This document shows, in pieces, positions 7,070-17,417 of a stretch of 64,000 nt of DNA; positions within the stretch are counted from its first letter, which is position 1; each line of letters opens with the position of its first letter. The position numbers and the translations under genes are program-made. The notes under the pieces are model-generated. The model did not search any database, had not been told where the DNA came from, and saw only the letters and a list, made by a program, of their open reading frames with translations. This DNA is from Caldilinea sp. CFX5 (lineage in GTDB: Bacteria; Chloroflexota; Anaerolineae; Caldilineales; Caldilineaceae), in assembly GCA_021405325.1 (NCBI GenBank), contig QWII01000037.1:155295-219294 (forward strand), given 5' to 3'.

Positions 7070-8107
7070 TCAATGACGCTCACGATCGGGTGCATGGCGC
7101 TGCAAAAAGCTTTTTGCCACAGCCTGGGCCTGTTCCGCGGCAGGACTCAACCAAAAGCCTAAATGATCCTCATGCGCCATCCAGTAGCGCTGCGCACCCG
7201 GTATCTGTTCATAGGCATAGACGCCATCAGCAAAGGGGACATCTGCGTCTTCGGCGCCATGGATAATCAAAGTTGGCGCCGTGATCTTGGCAAAAGCGAG
7301 CAAGGGCAAAGTTTGGGTTTGCGCCGCGTCATTATCGGTGCCGGGTGTGCGTTCGCTATACGGGAAAGTCGTCGTGAACATGGCCTGAAAGAATGCCCTC
7401 TTGTCCGCCGTAGTCATAATGTAGGCGACACGCTCGGCCTTTTGTTCGTCAGTGAAATAGCTGGTTTCGTCCAGGGTGCCGGCGACCACCGCTTGGGGCG
7501 CTACTGCGGCGACCAACTTCACCAATTTCTGCCCAATGGAATTCATAAAAACCGTTTGCATGACCGAGGAAGAACGCAGCGACGTCTGCGGTGCCGGCCG
7601 GCTCACACCGCTAATCGAGACCAATGCCCAGACGCGCTGTGGATAACGCGCCGCAAACGCATAGGCCACGGGGCTACCGGCGGAGGCCGCCACGACGCCA
7701 ACCCGATCAATCTGGAGTTGGTCGAGGAGCGCCGCCAATAGATCCGCCTGTTCCGCCAACGTGCGACCACTCGTCAGCGGTGTACCAAGATAGCCTGGTC
7801 GCGACGGACTCAAAATCCGAAAGCCTTCGCCTTGCAACCACCTGGCGAAGAGGCGCCCCTGATCGGCGCCGCCCAGCCCAGCGTGGATCGAGAGGATGAC
7901 GGGGCCTTGCGTGCCGTACAGGTCATATTGGACAGGGCCGCGCGTAGTTGTCACGGTTTGCAGATTGACCACAACGTCAGGTAATAGCACGCGGTGGTCG
8001 CCAGCCGCAAAACCCCCATCCCATAGCAGAAGCCCAAGGATAAAGCTGCCTAGCGTGCTCACAATCAGTACGGAAGCGACACGAACAATCTTCTTATAAG
8101 GATTCAT
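7070..8107 (-). CDS. Alpha/beta hydrolase with N-terminal anchor
   Basis: ATG 8105-8107 is favoured by GTGGAGAG upstream; the frame extends to 8167. The 345-residue protein has one N-terminal membrane helix (VLIVSTLGSFILGLLLW) and then an alpha/beta-hydrolase domain. HAGLGGADQGR forms the oxyanion loop, AASAGSPVA holds the nucleophile Ser (AxSxG rather than GxSxG), HGAEDADVPF holds the Asp and AHEDHLGF the His. It probably faces outside the membrane. It is the last gene of the dehalogenase operon (gap 16 bp after the CMD gene), which suggests a shared small-molecule substrate, not further defined. Confidence 0.75.
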   Translation of the reverse strand: MNPYKKIVRVASVLIVSTLGSFILGLLLWDGGFAAGDHRVLLPDVVVNLQTVTTTRGPVQYDLYGTQGPVILSIHAGLGGADQGRLFARWLQGEGFRILSPSRPGYLGTPLTSGRTLAEQADLLAALLDQLQIDRVGVVAASAGSPVAYAFAARYPQRVWALVSISGVSRPAPQTSLRSSSVMQTVFMNSIGQKLVKLVAAVAPQAVVAGTLDETSYFTDEQKAERVAYIMTTADKRAFFQAMFTTTFPYSERTPGTDNDAAQTQTLPLLAFAKITAPTLIIHGAEDADVPFADGVYAYEQIPGAQRYWMAHEDHLGFWLSPAAEQAQAVAKSFLQRHAPDRERH

Positions 8108-8123
8108 TGTACTCTCTCCACAT

Positions 8124-9188
8124 CTAAGGCAACAATAAGTGACGACCAGCGAACCAACTGGTCGCACGGCGCGCGGCTAACCAACTTGCCCAAGCGGTGA
8201 CCTCGATCAGTTGTTGATCCGTCGGATAGTGTGTTCGGAACGCGGCAATGCTTGCTGCATCCACCTGATAGGCGGCCAGGGCGGTCAGCAACACCAGGCG
8301 CGCCGCGCTGCGCTCCCGTTCGGGCAGATCAACGATGGCCTCTTCCACCCAACGCCGGCTCAGCCCCGGCGCTGCGCCCTGCCACCGCTGGAGATATTGG
8401 TGCGCCAGCAGTCGCACCGACTCACTCAGCGTTGCCGGCCCGGCCTCCTCCGCGCTTTTGCTAAAGCCAGCCAACGCGCTTGCTACCACTTTGTTGGGCT
8501 GCGCCCAGGCGAGATCCGCGGGTAAGGTTGCCGCCGGCACGAATGGCAATGAAGTGCCCGCCGGCAGGGGCCGCACCATCGACTTGCTGATGGTTGCCCC
8601 CACGACGCGCCGGGTCAACCCTTTTAGTACTGTCGGCAGAGGGAGAAAAGAATCACCCAGAAAGACATTAGCCATCCGGTTGAGATAATGAAACGCAAAG
8701 ACAGTTCCCAGCAGCTCAGGCGCGTCGCTGGGTGCAAAGGGGGGCGGCAGCGGTGTCGGCGGCGCCAACCGGTTGGCCCATGTCCATTGCACAAGGGCCG
8801 CCAGTTGTGGATCATGGCTGGGCGTCTCCCCACGCAAAAGCGCATCAACCACGGCATGATGGCCCGTAGCATGAAGCATGGTTGTATGTGCATCGACACA
8901 GAACGGACAGGCGTTGATTTGGGAAATCGTCGCCGCCACGACCTCTTTCTTGACCCGATCCACAGTGCCCGCCAATAGAGTTTCGCGCAAAAGGCTCCAA
9001 ACCGCGGCCATAAGTTTGGGTGCGGGTGAATGCAGGAGGAAGAGCGGCCCCGGCATAAAGTCAGCTTGCAATTGTTGATACACGCGGCGCAGCAATGCTG
9101 AATCGGCCTCTGCGCTGCCTGGCTTGAGATTGGGCTTGACATACTGGATCGCCTTCATCATTTGGGCGTTTAGGGTTGCTGTCATCAT
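8124..9188 (-). CDS. Carboxymuconolactone decarboxylase/AhpD-like protein
   Basis: ATG 9186-9188 follows CAGGAGAAACC; a longer frame to 9335 would overlap the upstream gene. The 354-residue protein carries the AhpD signature NACPFCVDAHTTM (CxxC plus His), used by alkylhydroperoxidase-type members for peroxide or thiol redox chemistry. It is about twice the normal AhpD length; the second half (LPERERSAARLVLLT onward) keeps the helical fold but lacks a second CxxC, so it may be a duplicated, degenerate domain. Operon: haloalkane dehalogenase upstream (26 bp), alpha/beta hydrolase downstream (16 bp). Confidence 0.75.
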   Translation of the reverse strand: MMTATLNAQMMKAIQYVKPNLKPGSAEADSALLRRVYQQLQADFMPGPLFLLHSPAPKLMAAVWSLLRETLLAGTVDRVKKEVVAATISQINACPFCVDAHTTMLHATGHHAVVDALLRGETPSHDPQLAALVQWTWANRLAPPTPLPPPFAPSDAPELLGTVFAFHYLNRMANVFLGDSFLPLPTVLKGLTRRVVGATISKSMVRPLPAGTSLPFVPAATLPADLAWAQPNKVVASALAGFSKSAEEAGPATLSESVRLLAHQYLQRWQGAAPGLSRRWVEEAIVDLPERERSAARLVLLTALAAYQVDAASIAAFRTHYPTDQQLIEVTAWASWLAARRATSWFAGRHLLLP

Positions 9189-9214
9189 GGTTTCTCCTGA
9201 GCAATATTGCGTCG

Positions 9215-10138
<924 letters not shown>

Positions 10139-10157
10139 TTAATGGATCCTACTTGTA

Positions 10158-10279
10158 AGAAGCGGTTTGAAAGAGTGTCTGCTCTGCCGTAGGTGCGTGC
10201 TTGTAGCCGCACAAGTGGATGACAAACGCAAGCTTGTGCGGCTACAAGCACGCACCTACGGCCTTTTCAAACCACTTCT
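10158..10279. repeat. REP-like palindrome, GTAGGTGCG family, copy A
   Basis: Perfect 30-bp arms at 10186-10215 and 10233-10262 around a 17-bp loop, nested in 15-bp outer arms (10158-10172 and 10265-10279, one mismatch). Related copies lie at 32905-32974 and 47721-47790. It fills the gap between two minus-strand genes. Confidence 0.85.
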
Positions 10280-10365
10280 AAATGATTTCCGGCAACTGCC
10301 CGCACGGTGACTGTCAAAGCCCGCTGTCGTCGGTGTTGGCCCGGCGCTGACAACTGTGCCTTCGA

Positions 10366-10923
10366 TTAGGCGGCTGGTTGATTGGCCTGGTTGAAGCTTC
10401 CCCGCGGCCAAGATGCGGCCAGCCCGAGGATGATCGCCACGCCCAGGGTCAACAGCGCTCCTTCCAGACCAGGCTTGACCGCCATGAGAAAAATGATCGC
10501 CAAAGCGATGGCGGCCCTGGTTTGGATGGAGGCCCACAAGACCGGGTCTTGTAGCCGCTGCCGGAGCGTTGGGGACAATGGCCCGCGTTCTGTGGTCACC
10601 GCCTGTACGATGGCCGCCCGGCGCGGGCGGGTGACGGCCATCGCCACCACGATCAGCAAGACGAGCGCCACGAGCGCCACGCTGATCCACGGCGCCATTC
10701 CCCAGACCGTACTCATCATGTAGACGCCGGTGGCGATGGCAAGCAGCATCGAGGGCATCCCCACCCAGCGCATGCCGGCGGCGATCGGGAGCCACTCCTG
10801 CACCTGCTCGGCCGTTGTGATGCACCGTAACTGGTAAATGCTCATCCACTCCAGGCCAAGCGCCACGAAAACCCCCAGCGCGCCCACAATGTGCAAAAAC
10901 AAGGCGATTGCATAGATCGTCAT
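10366..10923 (-). CDS. DUF2269-like integral membrane protein
   Basis: ATG 10921-10923 follows AAAGGAGTTAGC; the frame opens at 10953. The 185-residue protein begins MTIYAIALFLHIVGALGVFV, whose His in the first helix (FLHIVGA) is typical of DUF2269 proteins, and has four predicted helices, with a conserved WVGMPSMLLAIATGVYM segment. DUF2269 members are small haem- or copper-associated-looking membrane proteins of unknown role. The C-terminus is polar (PRGSFNQANQPAA). Four tandem 13-bp repeats lie upstream of its putative promoter (11018-11069). Monocistronic as far as can be seen. Confidence 0.7.
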   Translation of the reverse strand: MTIYAIALFLHIVGALGVFVALGLEWMSIYQLRCITTAEQVQEWLPIAAGMRWVGMPSMLLAIATGVYMMSTVWGMAPWISVALVALVLLIVVAMAVTRPRRAAIVQAVTTERGPLSPTLRQRLQDPVLWASIQTRAAIALAIIFLMAVKPGLEGALLTLGVAIILGLAASWPRGSFNQANQPAA

Positions 10924-10978
10924 ACAGCTAACTCCTTTCCGCTCATGCTTCACTACCCTGAAAAATCAGGGACAGTCC

Positions 10979-11069
10979 TATAATAGCGGGCGGAAGGGCG
11001 CTTGTCGTCACCCGATGGGTGATGGCAGAGGGTGATGGCAGAGGGTGATTGCGGAGGGTGATGGCGGGC
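10979..11069 (-). promoter_or_regulatory. Tandem 13-bp repeats upstream of the DUF2269 gene
   Basis: Four units of GGTGATGGCAGAG type stand head to tail at 11018-11030, 11031-11043, 11044-11056 (GGTGATTGCGGAG) and 11057-11069 (GGTGATGGCGGGC). A TATTAT-like -10 for the minus-strand gene lies at 10980-10985, so the array ends about 33 bp upstream of it, a position suited to an activator or repressor array. The repeat and position are read directly; regulation is inference. Confidence 0.5.
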
Positions 11070-11133
11070 GACCGCTTCGTTCCAGATCGGTCAGCGCTGG
11101 GCGTCGCGGTGATCTTTTGACAAGCTCACGTAG

Positions 11134-11226
11134 ATAGGAGTTACGCGGTTGGGAACGCCGGCATCCTGCCGGCTGGCCGCCAGAGATGGCGCGGGAACCC
11201 GCTGGGTGCCCAACTGTAACTCCTAT
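11134..11226. repeat. MITE-like palindromic element after LAL regulator gene
   Basis: Perfect 11-bp ends ATAGGAGTTAC (11134-11144) and GTAACTCCTAT (11216-11226) with an inner pair GTTGGG (11148-11153) and CCCAAC (11209-11214), and a core hairpin GCCGGCATCCTGCCGGC. The core recurs at 19364-19414 without these ends. Its last base is also the last base of the downstream regulator's stop codon, so it could act as the terminator of that gene. Confidence 0.6.
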
Positions 11227-14027
11227 TAGAGTAAATTGAGTTGCTTCGCCCGCTCGATAGCCTCATAGCGGCTGCGGGCGTTGAGCTTGCCATAAATATG
11301 TTTGATATGGGTTTTGACGGTATTCACGGAGACGATCAGTGCGGCGGCGATTGCGGGACCGGATAAGTCGGCGTACAACAAACGAAGAACTTCCAACTCT
11401 CGCTCGCTGAGCGGCTCAATCAGATTTTGGATTTTCGCTTTTGGATTTTGGACTTGGGATTGACCGGCGGCGCCTGTTTGCCCAGCGGCAAAGGCGCGCA
11501 GTAAGGTTTGGCCATAGGCCGCCAGTGACGGCTCTTTCACGTCCGGCAAAAGCGCGCGTAGCAGGGCCGCCAGCGGCTCCCCTTCATCTAGAAAGAGGCG
11601 CTGGTAGCCTTCCGGTTGCGCCAGGATCAGCGCCTCGCACAATGTCTGTCGGGCCTGGGCTGGCTGGCGGCGGCGAGCGTACACCAGGGCGGTTAGGATG
11701 AGAATCTCCACTTCACTGCGCCCACGTTCCTGGGCACGTGCGTCTGCCAGATACTCTGCGAACAAGGGCAACGCCCCATCAGTCTGGCCTTGCGCAATGC
11801 GCAGGCGAGCGACGATCAACTGCTCTTGTTCTTGTTGCACCCAAGGAACGTCAACCGCCGGTTGGGAGCAGGTGTCTGCCCAATGCTGGACGGCCGTCAG
11901 GTCGCCGCTGGCGAGGGCAACGCGAGCCTGCTCGGCGCGCACTTCTCTGCGCAGCAAGGGCCAGCGGGGAGATGTCCGGGCGATCAGTTCTTGCAACAGC
12001 GCTTGGACCTGCGCTGTCTCTCCGCACACCTGCTTGATCCGCGCCAGCAGCAGCGAACTATGCACCTGGAGTTCCTCATCGGCCAGGCGCCGGCCAATGG
12101 CCAGCGCTTGGGCCAGCTGTTGCTCGGCGGTTTCGAGTTGATTCCATTCCAGGCACAGCGCCGCCAACCCGATCAGCGCCCGCCCATGGTCAAAGTCGGC
12201 CCAGTGGGCGATGGTGCGCGGCGCCGCCCCGGTAATCCCATCCAGCACCTGCCGATAGAGATGGACCGCCTGATGTAGTTCTCCCCGCCGGGCGCAGACT
12301 TCGCCCAAGGTGAAGGTGGTGGAGAGCGCGGTATAGGCATCGCCAGCCGCTTCAAAGTGTATCCGCGCTTCCAGAAGCGCCTCCCGCGCAGATTTCAGCT
12401 TGCCAGCCGCCAGCCCCTCTGCCCCCACACCGAGTAGACCGAGACCCCGCCAAAACAAATCCTCCGGCGGCAGCAAATCGAGTGCCTGTCTGGCCGCAGC
12501 AAAGGCTTGCCGCAGATCGCCCTGCCACCAGGTGACCAGGGCGCGGAAGCCCAGCGCCCGCCCCAACTGCGGCTGGTTGCCCTCCGTGCGCCAACGCTCT
12601 TCGGCCAGCGCCAGGGGGCCTTGCAGCAGCGCCATCGTCGCCGGTGCGCGCTGATCCCCGGTAAAGAGGATCGCGACGGCATAGGTGAAACTGAGCATGG
12701 GGTGGGTCGCCAGCGTCTCCACGGGCAATTGTTCGAGCCAGCGGCGCAGGGTGTGATACTCATTGTTCACCACGGGTTGCCGTGCGATGGCCCGTTCGAT
12801 GAGCAGCGCCGCCCGCCCGCACTCCTGGATAGCAAGGGCGCTTTCGATTGCTTCGCCCAGAAAACCATGTTGTTCATACCACTGACTCGCCCGCGCGTAC
12901 AGGGCGGCCAGGCCAGCCTCGCCCAACCGCCGCCGAGCCTGGTGTTGCAGCGCCTCGGCAAAGAGGGCCTGATAGCGATACCATTGGTGCGCGCCATCCA
13001 ACGGTAATAAGAACAGATTGGCCCGTTCCAGTTCGGCTAGGCGGCTGGCGCTATCGTTGCGATTGGTGACAGCATCACACAGCGAAGCAGTCAAGCGGGG
13101 GAGGAAGGTGGTCTGGAGCAGAAAGGTTTGCAACGGCGCCGGCTGAACCCGGAACACCTCTTCGATCAGGTAAGCCAAAATATGACTGTGACCGCCGCCA
13201 AAGGTGTCCAGAAAATGCTCGACGTCGGTCAGCGTTGTGCGGTTTTGCAGGGCGAGTGTCGCCAGACGCAGCCCCGTCACCCAACCTTCGGTGCGGGCGT
13301 CCAGCCGGGCGATAGCGGCTGGCGGCAGTGGCAACGATAGCGTCTGCTGCAGAAATGTCGTGGTCTCCAACAGCGAAAAGCGCAGATCGGCGGCGGTCAG
13401 TTCGTTGATCGCCAGGCGGGCGCGCAGGCGCGCCAACGGCAGGGGCGGATCGTGGCGCGTGGTCATCACCAGGTGCAAGGTCGGCGGCAGATGATCGAGC
13501 AGGAAGGTCAGGCTGGCATGAATCTGCGCATTGGTGATAACGTGATAATCCTCCAGCACCAGGACGTTACGCACCGTGTCGGCTTGGGGTAAGGCGGCCA
13601 GTTCATTGAGAAAGAGGGTGAGCAGCGTCTCAAAACTGGGCGGCTGCCGTGTGTGCAACTGCGCCAGTGCAGCCGCACCTAGGTCAGCGCCAAAGCGACG
13701 GCAGGCCGTCAAGCAATAGCGCCAGAAGCGCACAGGATCATTATCACCCGCATCGAGCGCCAGCCAGGCCACTTTGGCAGGATGAAGGGGGGCTTCCTCT
13801 GCTTCATCCTTCATCCTGCCGCCCTCATCCTTTTGTTTGACCCATTGGCTCACAAGCGTGGTTTTGCCGAAACCGGCGGGGGCGGAGAGCAAGGTGAGTT
13901 TGCGTTCCAACCCTGCATCGAGACGGGCCAGCAGCGCTGCGCGCTCTACCAGAAGGCGATTCAGACGTGGTGGAAGCAGTTTGGTCTGTAGCAGATCATG
14001 AATACCCACTGCTTGCGACTGATCCAT
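11226..14027 (-). CDS. MalT-type LuxR (LAL) transcriptional regulator 1
   Basis: ATG 14025-14027 is preferred (AGAGGAGC 12 bases upstream and a normal MalT-like N-terminus LLQTKLLPPRL); a TTG-started frame begins at 14087. The 933-residue protein has the STAND ATPase (Walker A APAGFGKTTL, ALDAGDNDP, Walker B-like VLVLEDYHVI), a long TPR-like helical sensor region, and a C-terminal LuxR helix-turn-helix (LSERELEVLRLL to SVNTVKTHIKHIYGKL). MalT-type proteins bind ATP and an inducer, oligomerise and activate promoters through direct-repeat boxes. Two short in-frame stretches look like mini-repeat insertions: DEGGRMKDEAE (around 13810-13840) and QVQNPKAKIQN (11427-11463). Divergent from regulator 2. 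Confidence 0.85.
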   Translation of the reverse strand: MDQSQAVGIHDLLQTKLLPPRLNRLLVERAALLARLDAGLERKLTLLSAPAGFGKTTLVSQWVKQKDEGGRMKDEAEEAPLHPAKVAWLALDAGDNDPVRFWRYCLTACRRFGADLGAAALAQLHTRQPPSFETLLTLFLNELAALPQADTVRNVLVLEDYHVITNAQIHASLTFLLDHLPPTLHLVMTTRHDPPLPLARLRARLAINELTAADLRFSLLETTTFLQQTLSLPLPPAAIARLDARTEGWVTGLRLATLALQNRTTLTDVEHFLDTFGGGHSHILAYLIEEVFRVQPAPLQTFLLQTTFLPRLTASLCDAVTNRNDSASRLAELERANLFLLPLDGAHQWYRYQALFAEALQHQARRRLGEAGLAALYARASQWYEQHGFLGEAIESALAIQECGRAALLIERAIARQPVVNNEYHTLRRWLEQLPVETLATHPMLSFTYAVAILFTGDQRAPATMALLQGPLALAEERWRTEGNQPQLGRALGFRALVTWWQGDLRQAFAAARQALDLLPPEDLFWRGLGLLGVGAEGLAAGKLKSAREALLEARIHFEAAGDAYTALSTTFTLGEVCARRGELHQAVHLYRQVLDGITGAAPRTIAHWADFDHGRALIGLAALCLEWNQLETAEQQLAQALAIGRRLADEELQVHSSLLLARIKQVCGETAQVQALLQELIARTSPRWPLLRREVRAEQARVALASGDLTAVQHWADTCSQPAVDVPWVQQEQEQLIVARLRIAQGQTDGALPLFAEYLADARAQERGRSEVEILILTALVYARRRQPAQARQTLCEALILAQPEGYQRLFLDEGEPLAALLRALLPDVKEPSLAAYGQTLLRAFAAGQTGAAGQSQVQNPKAKIQNLIEPLSERELEVLRLLYADLSGPAIAAALIVSVNTVKTHIKHIYGKLNARSRYEAIERAKQLNLL

Positions 14028-14434
14028 TTTTGCGCGTTGCTCCTCTTTTCTCCGCTGACGCGCCATCATTCTACGCAGTTTTGTCAATGCCCTTCGGCAA
14101 CCTGTTGCCGAGGTTGTTCTTCAGCAAAGAGTATATGGCCTAGGAGCAGCGCTGTCAATTCCGCCCATAGAGAAGGGTGTATTTCAGATAGGGCGCCTAC
14201 CGGAGCGCCGTGGAAAGGCAGTGGTTACTGAAAGTGGGTCATAGCCCGTTTATACCCGTTTTTTGTGTCCCGCTCTAGAGTAAATTGGCGAAGCTACGGT
14301 ACGGTGGGAGCGATTGGCGGGGAGAGTAGGAATGTTGCCCGCGCAAGAACAGGAGTACGGCCCATGAAGCTTCAACGTTATCGCTGCGGCCTCGTGGTCA
14401 TTGGGTGGTTGCTCTTCCGGCTACCGTAAGGTTT
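14028..14434. other. Divergent intergenic region between the two LAL regulators
   Basis: About 400 bases with no supportable gene. A 21-codon reading frame (14364-14429, MKLQRYRCGLVVIGWLL) ends five bases before the regulator 2 start; it could be a leader, but it has no decisive ribosome site and I do not call it. Promoters of both regulators should be here; I see no box-type promoter on either strand. Confidence 0.4.
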
Positions 14435-17263
14435 ATGGCAGTGACAAAACAATCGTCAGTACGCACAAACAGCACGAGTGATAAGGTTACGGCGCCCACA
14501 GCGGACAGTCCATGTCCGCTGCTCGTCACGAAGCTGTACATACCGGCTGCCTACGCCAATCAGACGCTACGGCCACGCTTGCTGGCGCAGTTGAATGCCG
14601 GCCTGCGGGGGAACCTGGTGATAATCTCCGCCCCCGCCGGCTTTGGCAAAACCACCTTGCTGGCGCAGTGGCATGCCCAGGCCGACGCCGCGGCGTTCCC
14701 GCACCGGATGGCTTGGGTAACGGTGGACGCCGGCGACAACGACGTGCACCAATTCTGGCGCTATGTTGTCGCCGCCCTACAACGGGAACAACCGGGCGTG
14801 GGCGCCGCTACGCAAGCCTTGTTGGCGGCCAACCAAACGCCGCTGGAAACCGTGCTGACGACTTTGCTCAATGAACTGCTTGCCGCTCCAGCCGACTATA
14901 TCCTCGTGCTGGATGATTATCATCTGATCGAGGCGCCGGCGGTGCATGAGTCGCTCGCTTTTCTGCTTGACCATCTGCCGGATAACCTGCACCTGGTGAT
15001 CCTGGGGCGCAGCGACCCGCCCTTGCCGTTGGCGCGGCTACGGCTCGCCGGCGCGTTGACCGAAGTGCGCGCGGCGGATTTGCAATTTACCGACGCAGAA
15101 ACCACGGCTTTTCTCAACCAGACGATGGACTTAGAGCTGGCGCCGGCGGAGATTACGGCGTTGGCCGCCCGCACCGAAGGCTGGATCACCGGGCTACAAG
15201 CGGCGGCGCTCTCCCTGCAAGGACACCCTGATCCGGCGGCGGCGATCCGGGCCTTTAGCGGCGCCCATCGTTATATCCTCGACTACCTGGTTGAGGAAGT
15301 CCTCCAGCAACAGCCGCCGGTGCGCCAGACCTTTCTGCTCCACACGGCGATCCTCAACCGACTCTCCGGCCCGTTATGTGATGCGGTCATGGGGTGGGCG
15401 GCGCCAACCCTAGATGCGCCGCCGGCGCCCAAAAGTCAGACGATCCTGGCAGCGTTGGAGAGCGCTAATCTCTTTATCACCCCGTTGGATGCCACCCGCA
15501 CCTGGTATCGCTATCATCCGCTCTTTGCTGACCTCTTGCGCAAACGGCTCTATGAAACCCAGCCGGCGCTGGCGCCAACGTTGCACCAGCGGGCTGCCGC
15601 CTGGTATGAAGCCCAGGCGTTGTGTGATGAGGCGGTAGCTCATGCGCTGGCCGCGCACGATCTGCCTCATGCCGCCCGGCTGATTGGCCCCATCGCGCCG
15701 ACATTGATCATGCGGGGGGAACTCCCAAAATTACGGCGCTGGTTGCAGGCGCTGCCGACCAGCCTGTTGCATACCGATCCCGAACTGGCGCTGGCTGCCG
15801 CCTGGCTGGCCCTGTTGTCAGGCGCGGTCGCTGATCTCGCCCCTCATCTCCACGCCGTCGAACAGGGTCTGGCGCAGCTCACCGCTGCCGGTGAGCGTGA
15901 AACCATGCAAGCGCGCAGTCAGGCTATTCGCGCCCTACACGCCGCGCTGCAAGGCGATGCGGCGATTGGGCGCGCCCTGGCCCAGCAGGCGCAGACAAAG
16001 TTACCCAGCCACTATCCGCTGGCGCGTAGCTTGCTCGCCTTTGCCGAGGGCGTGGTCGAGCAAACCCAGGGCAACCTGACGACGGCCAGGCGGGCCTTTG
16101 TCGAGGCGCAGGCCCAGAGCGAAGCCGGCAACAACCTCCTGGTTGCCCTTTTGGCCAACCGCTATCTGGTCAATTTAGAGATCGCGGCGGGGCAACTGCG
16201 GCAGGCCGCAACCCTGGCCCAGGCCGCCCTAGCCCTGAACGCACAAGAGCAGGCTGTCGGCGCCCCGCGTTTGCCCGTGGCCGGCGCTGCCCATGTTGGG
16301 CTGGGGAAGGTATTGTTCGAGTGGAATGATCTGGCCGCGGCACGGCGGCACCTGGAACAGGGCGTGCAATGGGCGGGCGATGAGGGGGGCATCGGGGTGG
16401 CCTGTGAAGGCTATCTTCTGTTGGCCGATCTGCACCAGGCGCAAGGGGATGTAGCGGCGGCCTGGCGCGCCCTATGGACGGCGGAACAGCACTTCCAACA
16501 TTCGCCGCACCCCGCTGCCGGCGTGAAAATAGCCTTTTTTCGGGCGCGTCTTGCCTTGGCGCAGGGTGATAACGCCCCGTTCCGCCAGTGGCTGGTCGCC
16601 GCCCAACTCACGGTAGCGGATGCGGTGACGCCTGCCAACCTCACGCTCTATCTCACCTTTGCCCGTTGGTTACTAGCCGAACAACAATTGACCCAAGCCC
16701 ATACCCTGTTGGCCCGGCTGGCGCACTACGCCGCCGATGCTGGTTGGTGCGGTGATCTCATCGCCATTCAGGTGTTACAGGCGCTCGCCTGGCAGCGCCA
16801 GGGTGAGATGGAAGAAGCGCTCATCACGCTCCGGCAGGCGTTAACCGCGGCCGCGCCGGAAGGCTATGTACGCACCTTTGTCCAGGAAGGAGACGCCATG
16901 TACAGGTTGCTGGCGGCTGGCGGCTTACAGTATGCAGAGGCGGCGCCGTCCTTGTTTGCCTACGTGAACCGCTTATTGGCGGCCTTTGATCCTGCACCGA
17001 ATACACCGGAAGCGCAAGCGATAGCCGCCGCTAACGGCGATACCGCAACAGCGATTCTCGATCTGGTGGAACCGTTGAGCGAACGGGAGATTCAAGTGCT
17101 GCATCTGCTGGCCAACGGCGCCACCAACCAGGTGATCGCCGAGGAATTGGTCATTGCCTTGACAACGGCTAAAAAGCATGTGAGCAACATCATCGGCAAG
17201 CTGGGCGTCGCCAATCGCACCCAAGCCGTCGCGCGGGCGCGCGCTTTGGGCTTGCTCACCTGA
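14435..17263 (+). CDS. MalT-type LuxR (LAL) transcriptional regulator 2
   Basis: Start ATG 14435 (TAAGG just upstream); the frame is open from 14405. The 942-residue protein has the same layout as regulator 1: CPLLVTKLYIPAAY, Walker A APAGFGKTTLLAQW, VTVDAGDNDV, Walker B-like YILVLDDYHLI, TPR-like array (about 380-860) and a C-terminal LuxR HTH (LSEREIQVLHLLANGA, TAKKHVSNIIGKLG). It likely senses a small ligand and activates transcription. The box-type promoter copy 3 starts 40 bases past its stop. A relict with almost the same HTH (56097-56293) lies next to box-type promoter copy 7, which makes this protein the best candidate for the box-binding activator. That link is inference. Confidence 0.85.
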   Translation: MAVTKQSSVRTNSTSDKVTAPTADSPCPLLVTKLYIPAAYANQTLRPRLLAQLNAGLRGNLVIISAPAGFGKTTLLAQWHAQADAAAFPHRMAWVTVDAGDNDVHQFWRYVVAALQREQPGVGAATQALLAANQTPLETVLTTLLNELLAAPADYILVLDDYHLIEAPAVHESLAFLLDHLPDNLHLVILGRSDPPLPLARLRLAGALTEVRAADLQFTDAETTAFLNQTMDLELAPAEITALAARTEGWITGLQAAALSLQGHPDPAAAIRAFSGAHRYILDYLVEEVLQQQPPVRQTFLLHTAILNRLSGPLCDAVMGWAAPTLDAPPAPKSQTILAALESANLFITPLDATRTWYRYHPLFADLLRKRLYETQPALAPTLHQRAAAWYEAQALCDEAVAHALAAHDLPHAARLIGPIAPTLIMRGELPKLRRWLQALPTSLLHTDPELALAAAWLALLSGAVADLAPHLHAVEQGLAQLTAAGERETMQARSQAIRALHAALQGDAAIGRALAQQAQTKLPSHYPLARSLLAFAEGVVEQTQGNLTTARRAFVEAQAQSEAGNNLLVALLANRYLVNLEIAAGQLRQAATLAQAALALNAQEQAVGAPRLPVAGAAHVGLGKVLFEWNDLAAARRHLEQGVQWAGDEGGIGVACEGYLLLADLHQAQGDVAAAWRALWTAEQHFQHSPHPAAGVKIAFFRARLALAQGDNAPFRQWLVAAQLTVADAVTPANLTLYLTFARWLLAEQQLTQAHTLLARLAHYAADAGWCGDLIAIQVLQALAWQRQGEMEEALITLRQALTAAAPEGYVRTFVQEGDAMYRLLAAGGLQYAEAAPSLFAYVNRLLAAFDPAPNTPEAQAIAAANGDTATAILDLVEPLSEREIQVLHLLANGATNQVIAEELVIALTTAKKHVSNIIGKLGVANRTQAVARARALGLLT

Positions 17264-17302
17264 AGCGGCGATCCACCGATCAGGAGCGGCGCCTCCCAAT
17301 AA

Positions 17303-17358
17303 TACTCCCCTCGCTACTCCCTTTGACCACTGACAGCCGCGCCCACGCCTGCCATAAT
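17303..17358 (+). promoter_or_regulatory. Box-type promoter, copy 3 (before 17418)
   Basis: Boxes TACTCCCC at 17303 and TACTCCC at 17315 (period 12), then TTTGACCACTGA, -35 CTGACA (17330-17335), 17-bp spacer, -10 CATAAT (17353-17358). The best-matching copy. It drives the small protein at 17418 and probably the bactofilin-like gene behind it. Confidence 0.75.
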
Positions 17359-17417
17359 GACCTTCACCAAGGGCGTAACCCGATTGGGGCGACCAAGTAG
17401 AAAGGGAGCAGACAAGG

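Noticed and set aside
11018..11069. CRISPR-like tandem repeats
   Set aside because: The 13-bp units are head to tail with no spacers, so this is not a CRISPR array.
14273..14292. Short match to the last codons of LAL regulator 1 (TAGAGTAAATTG)
   Set aside because: Only about 12 bases; too short to call a gene relict.
14364..14429. 21-codon leader peptide before LAL regulator 2
   Set aside because: Only a short frame with a weak ribosome site and no regulatory codon run.
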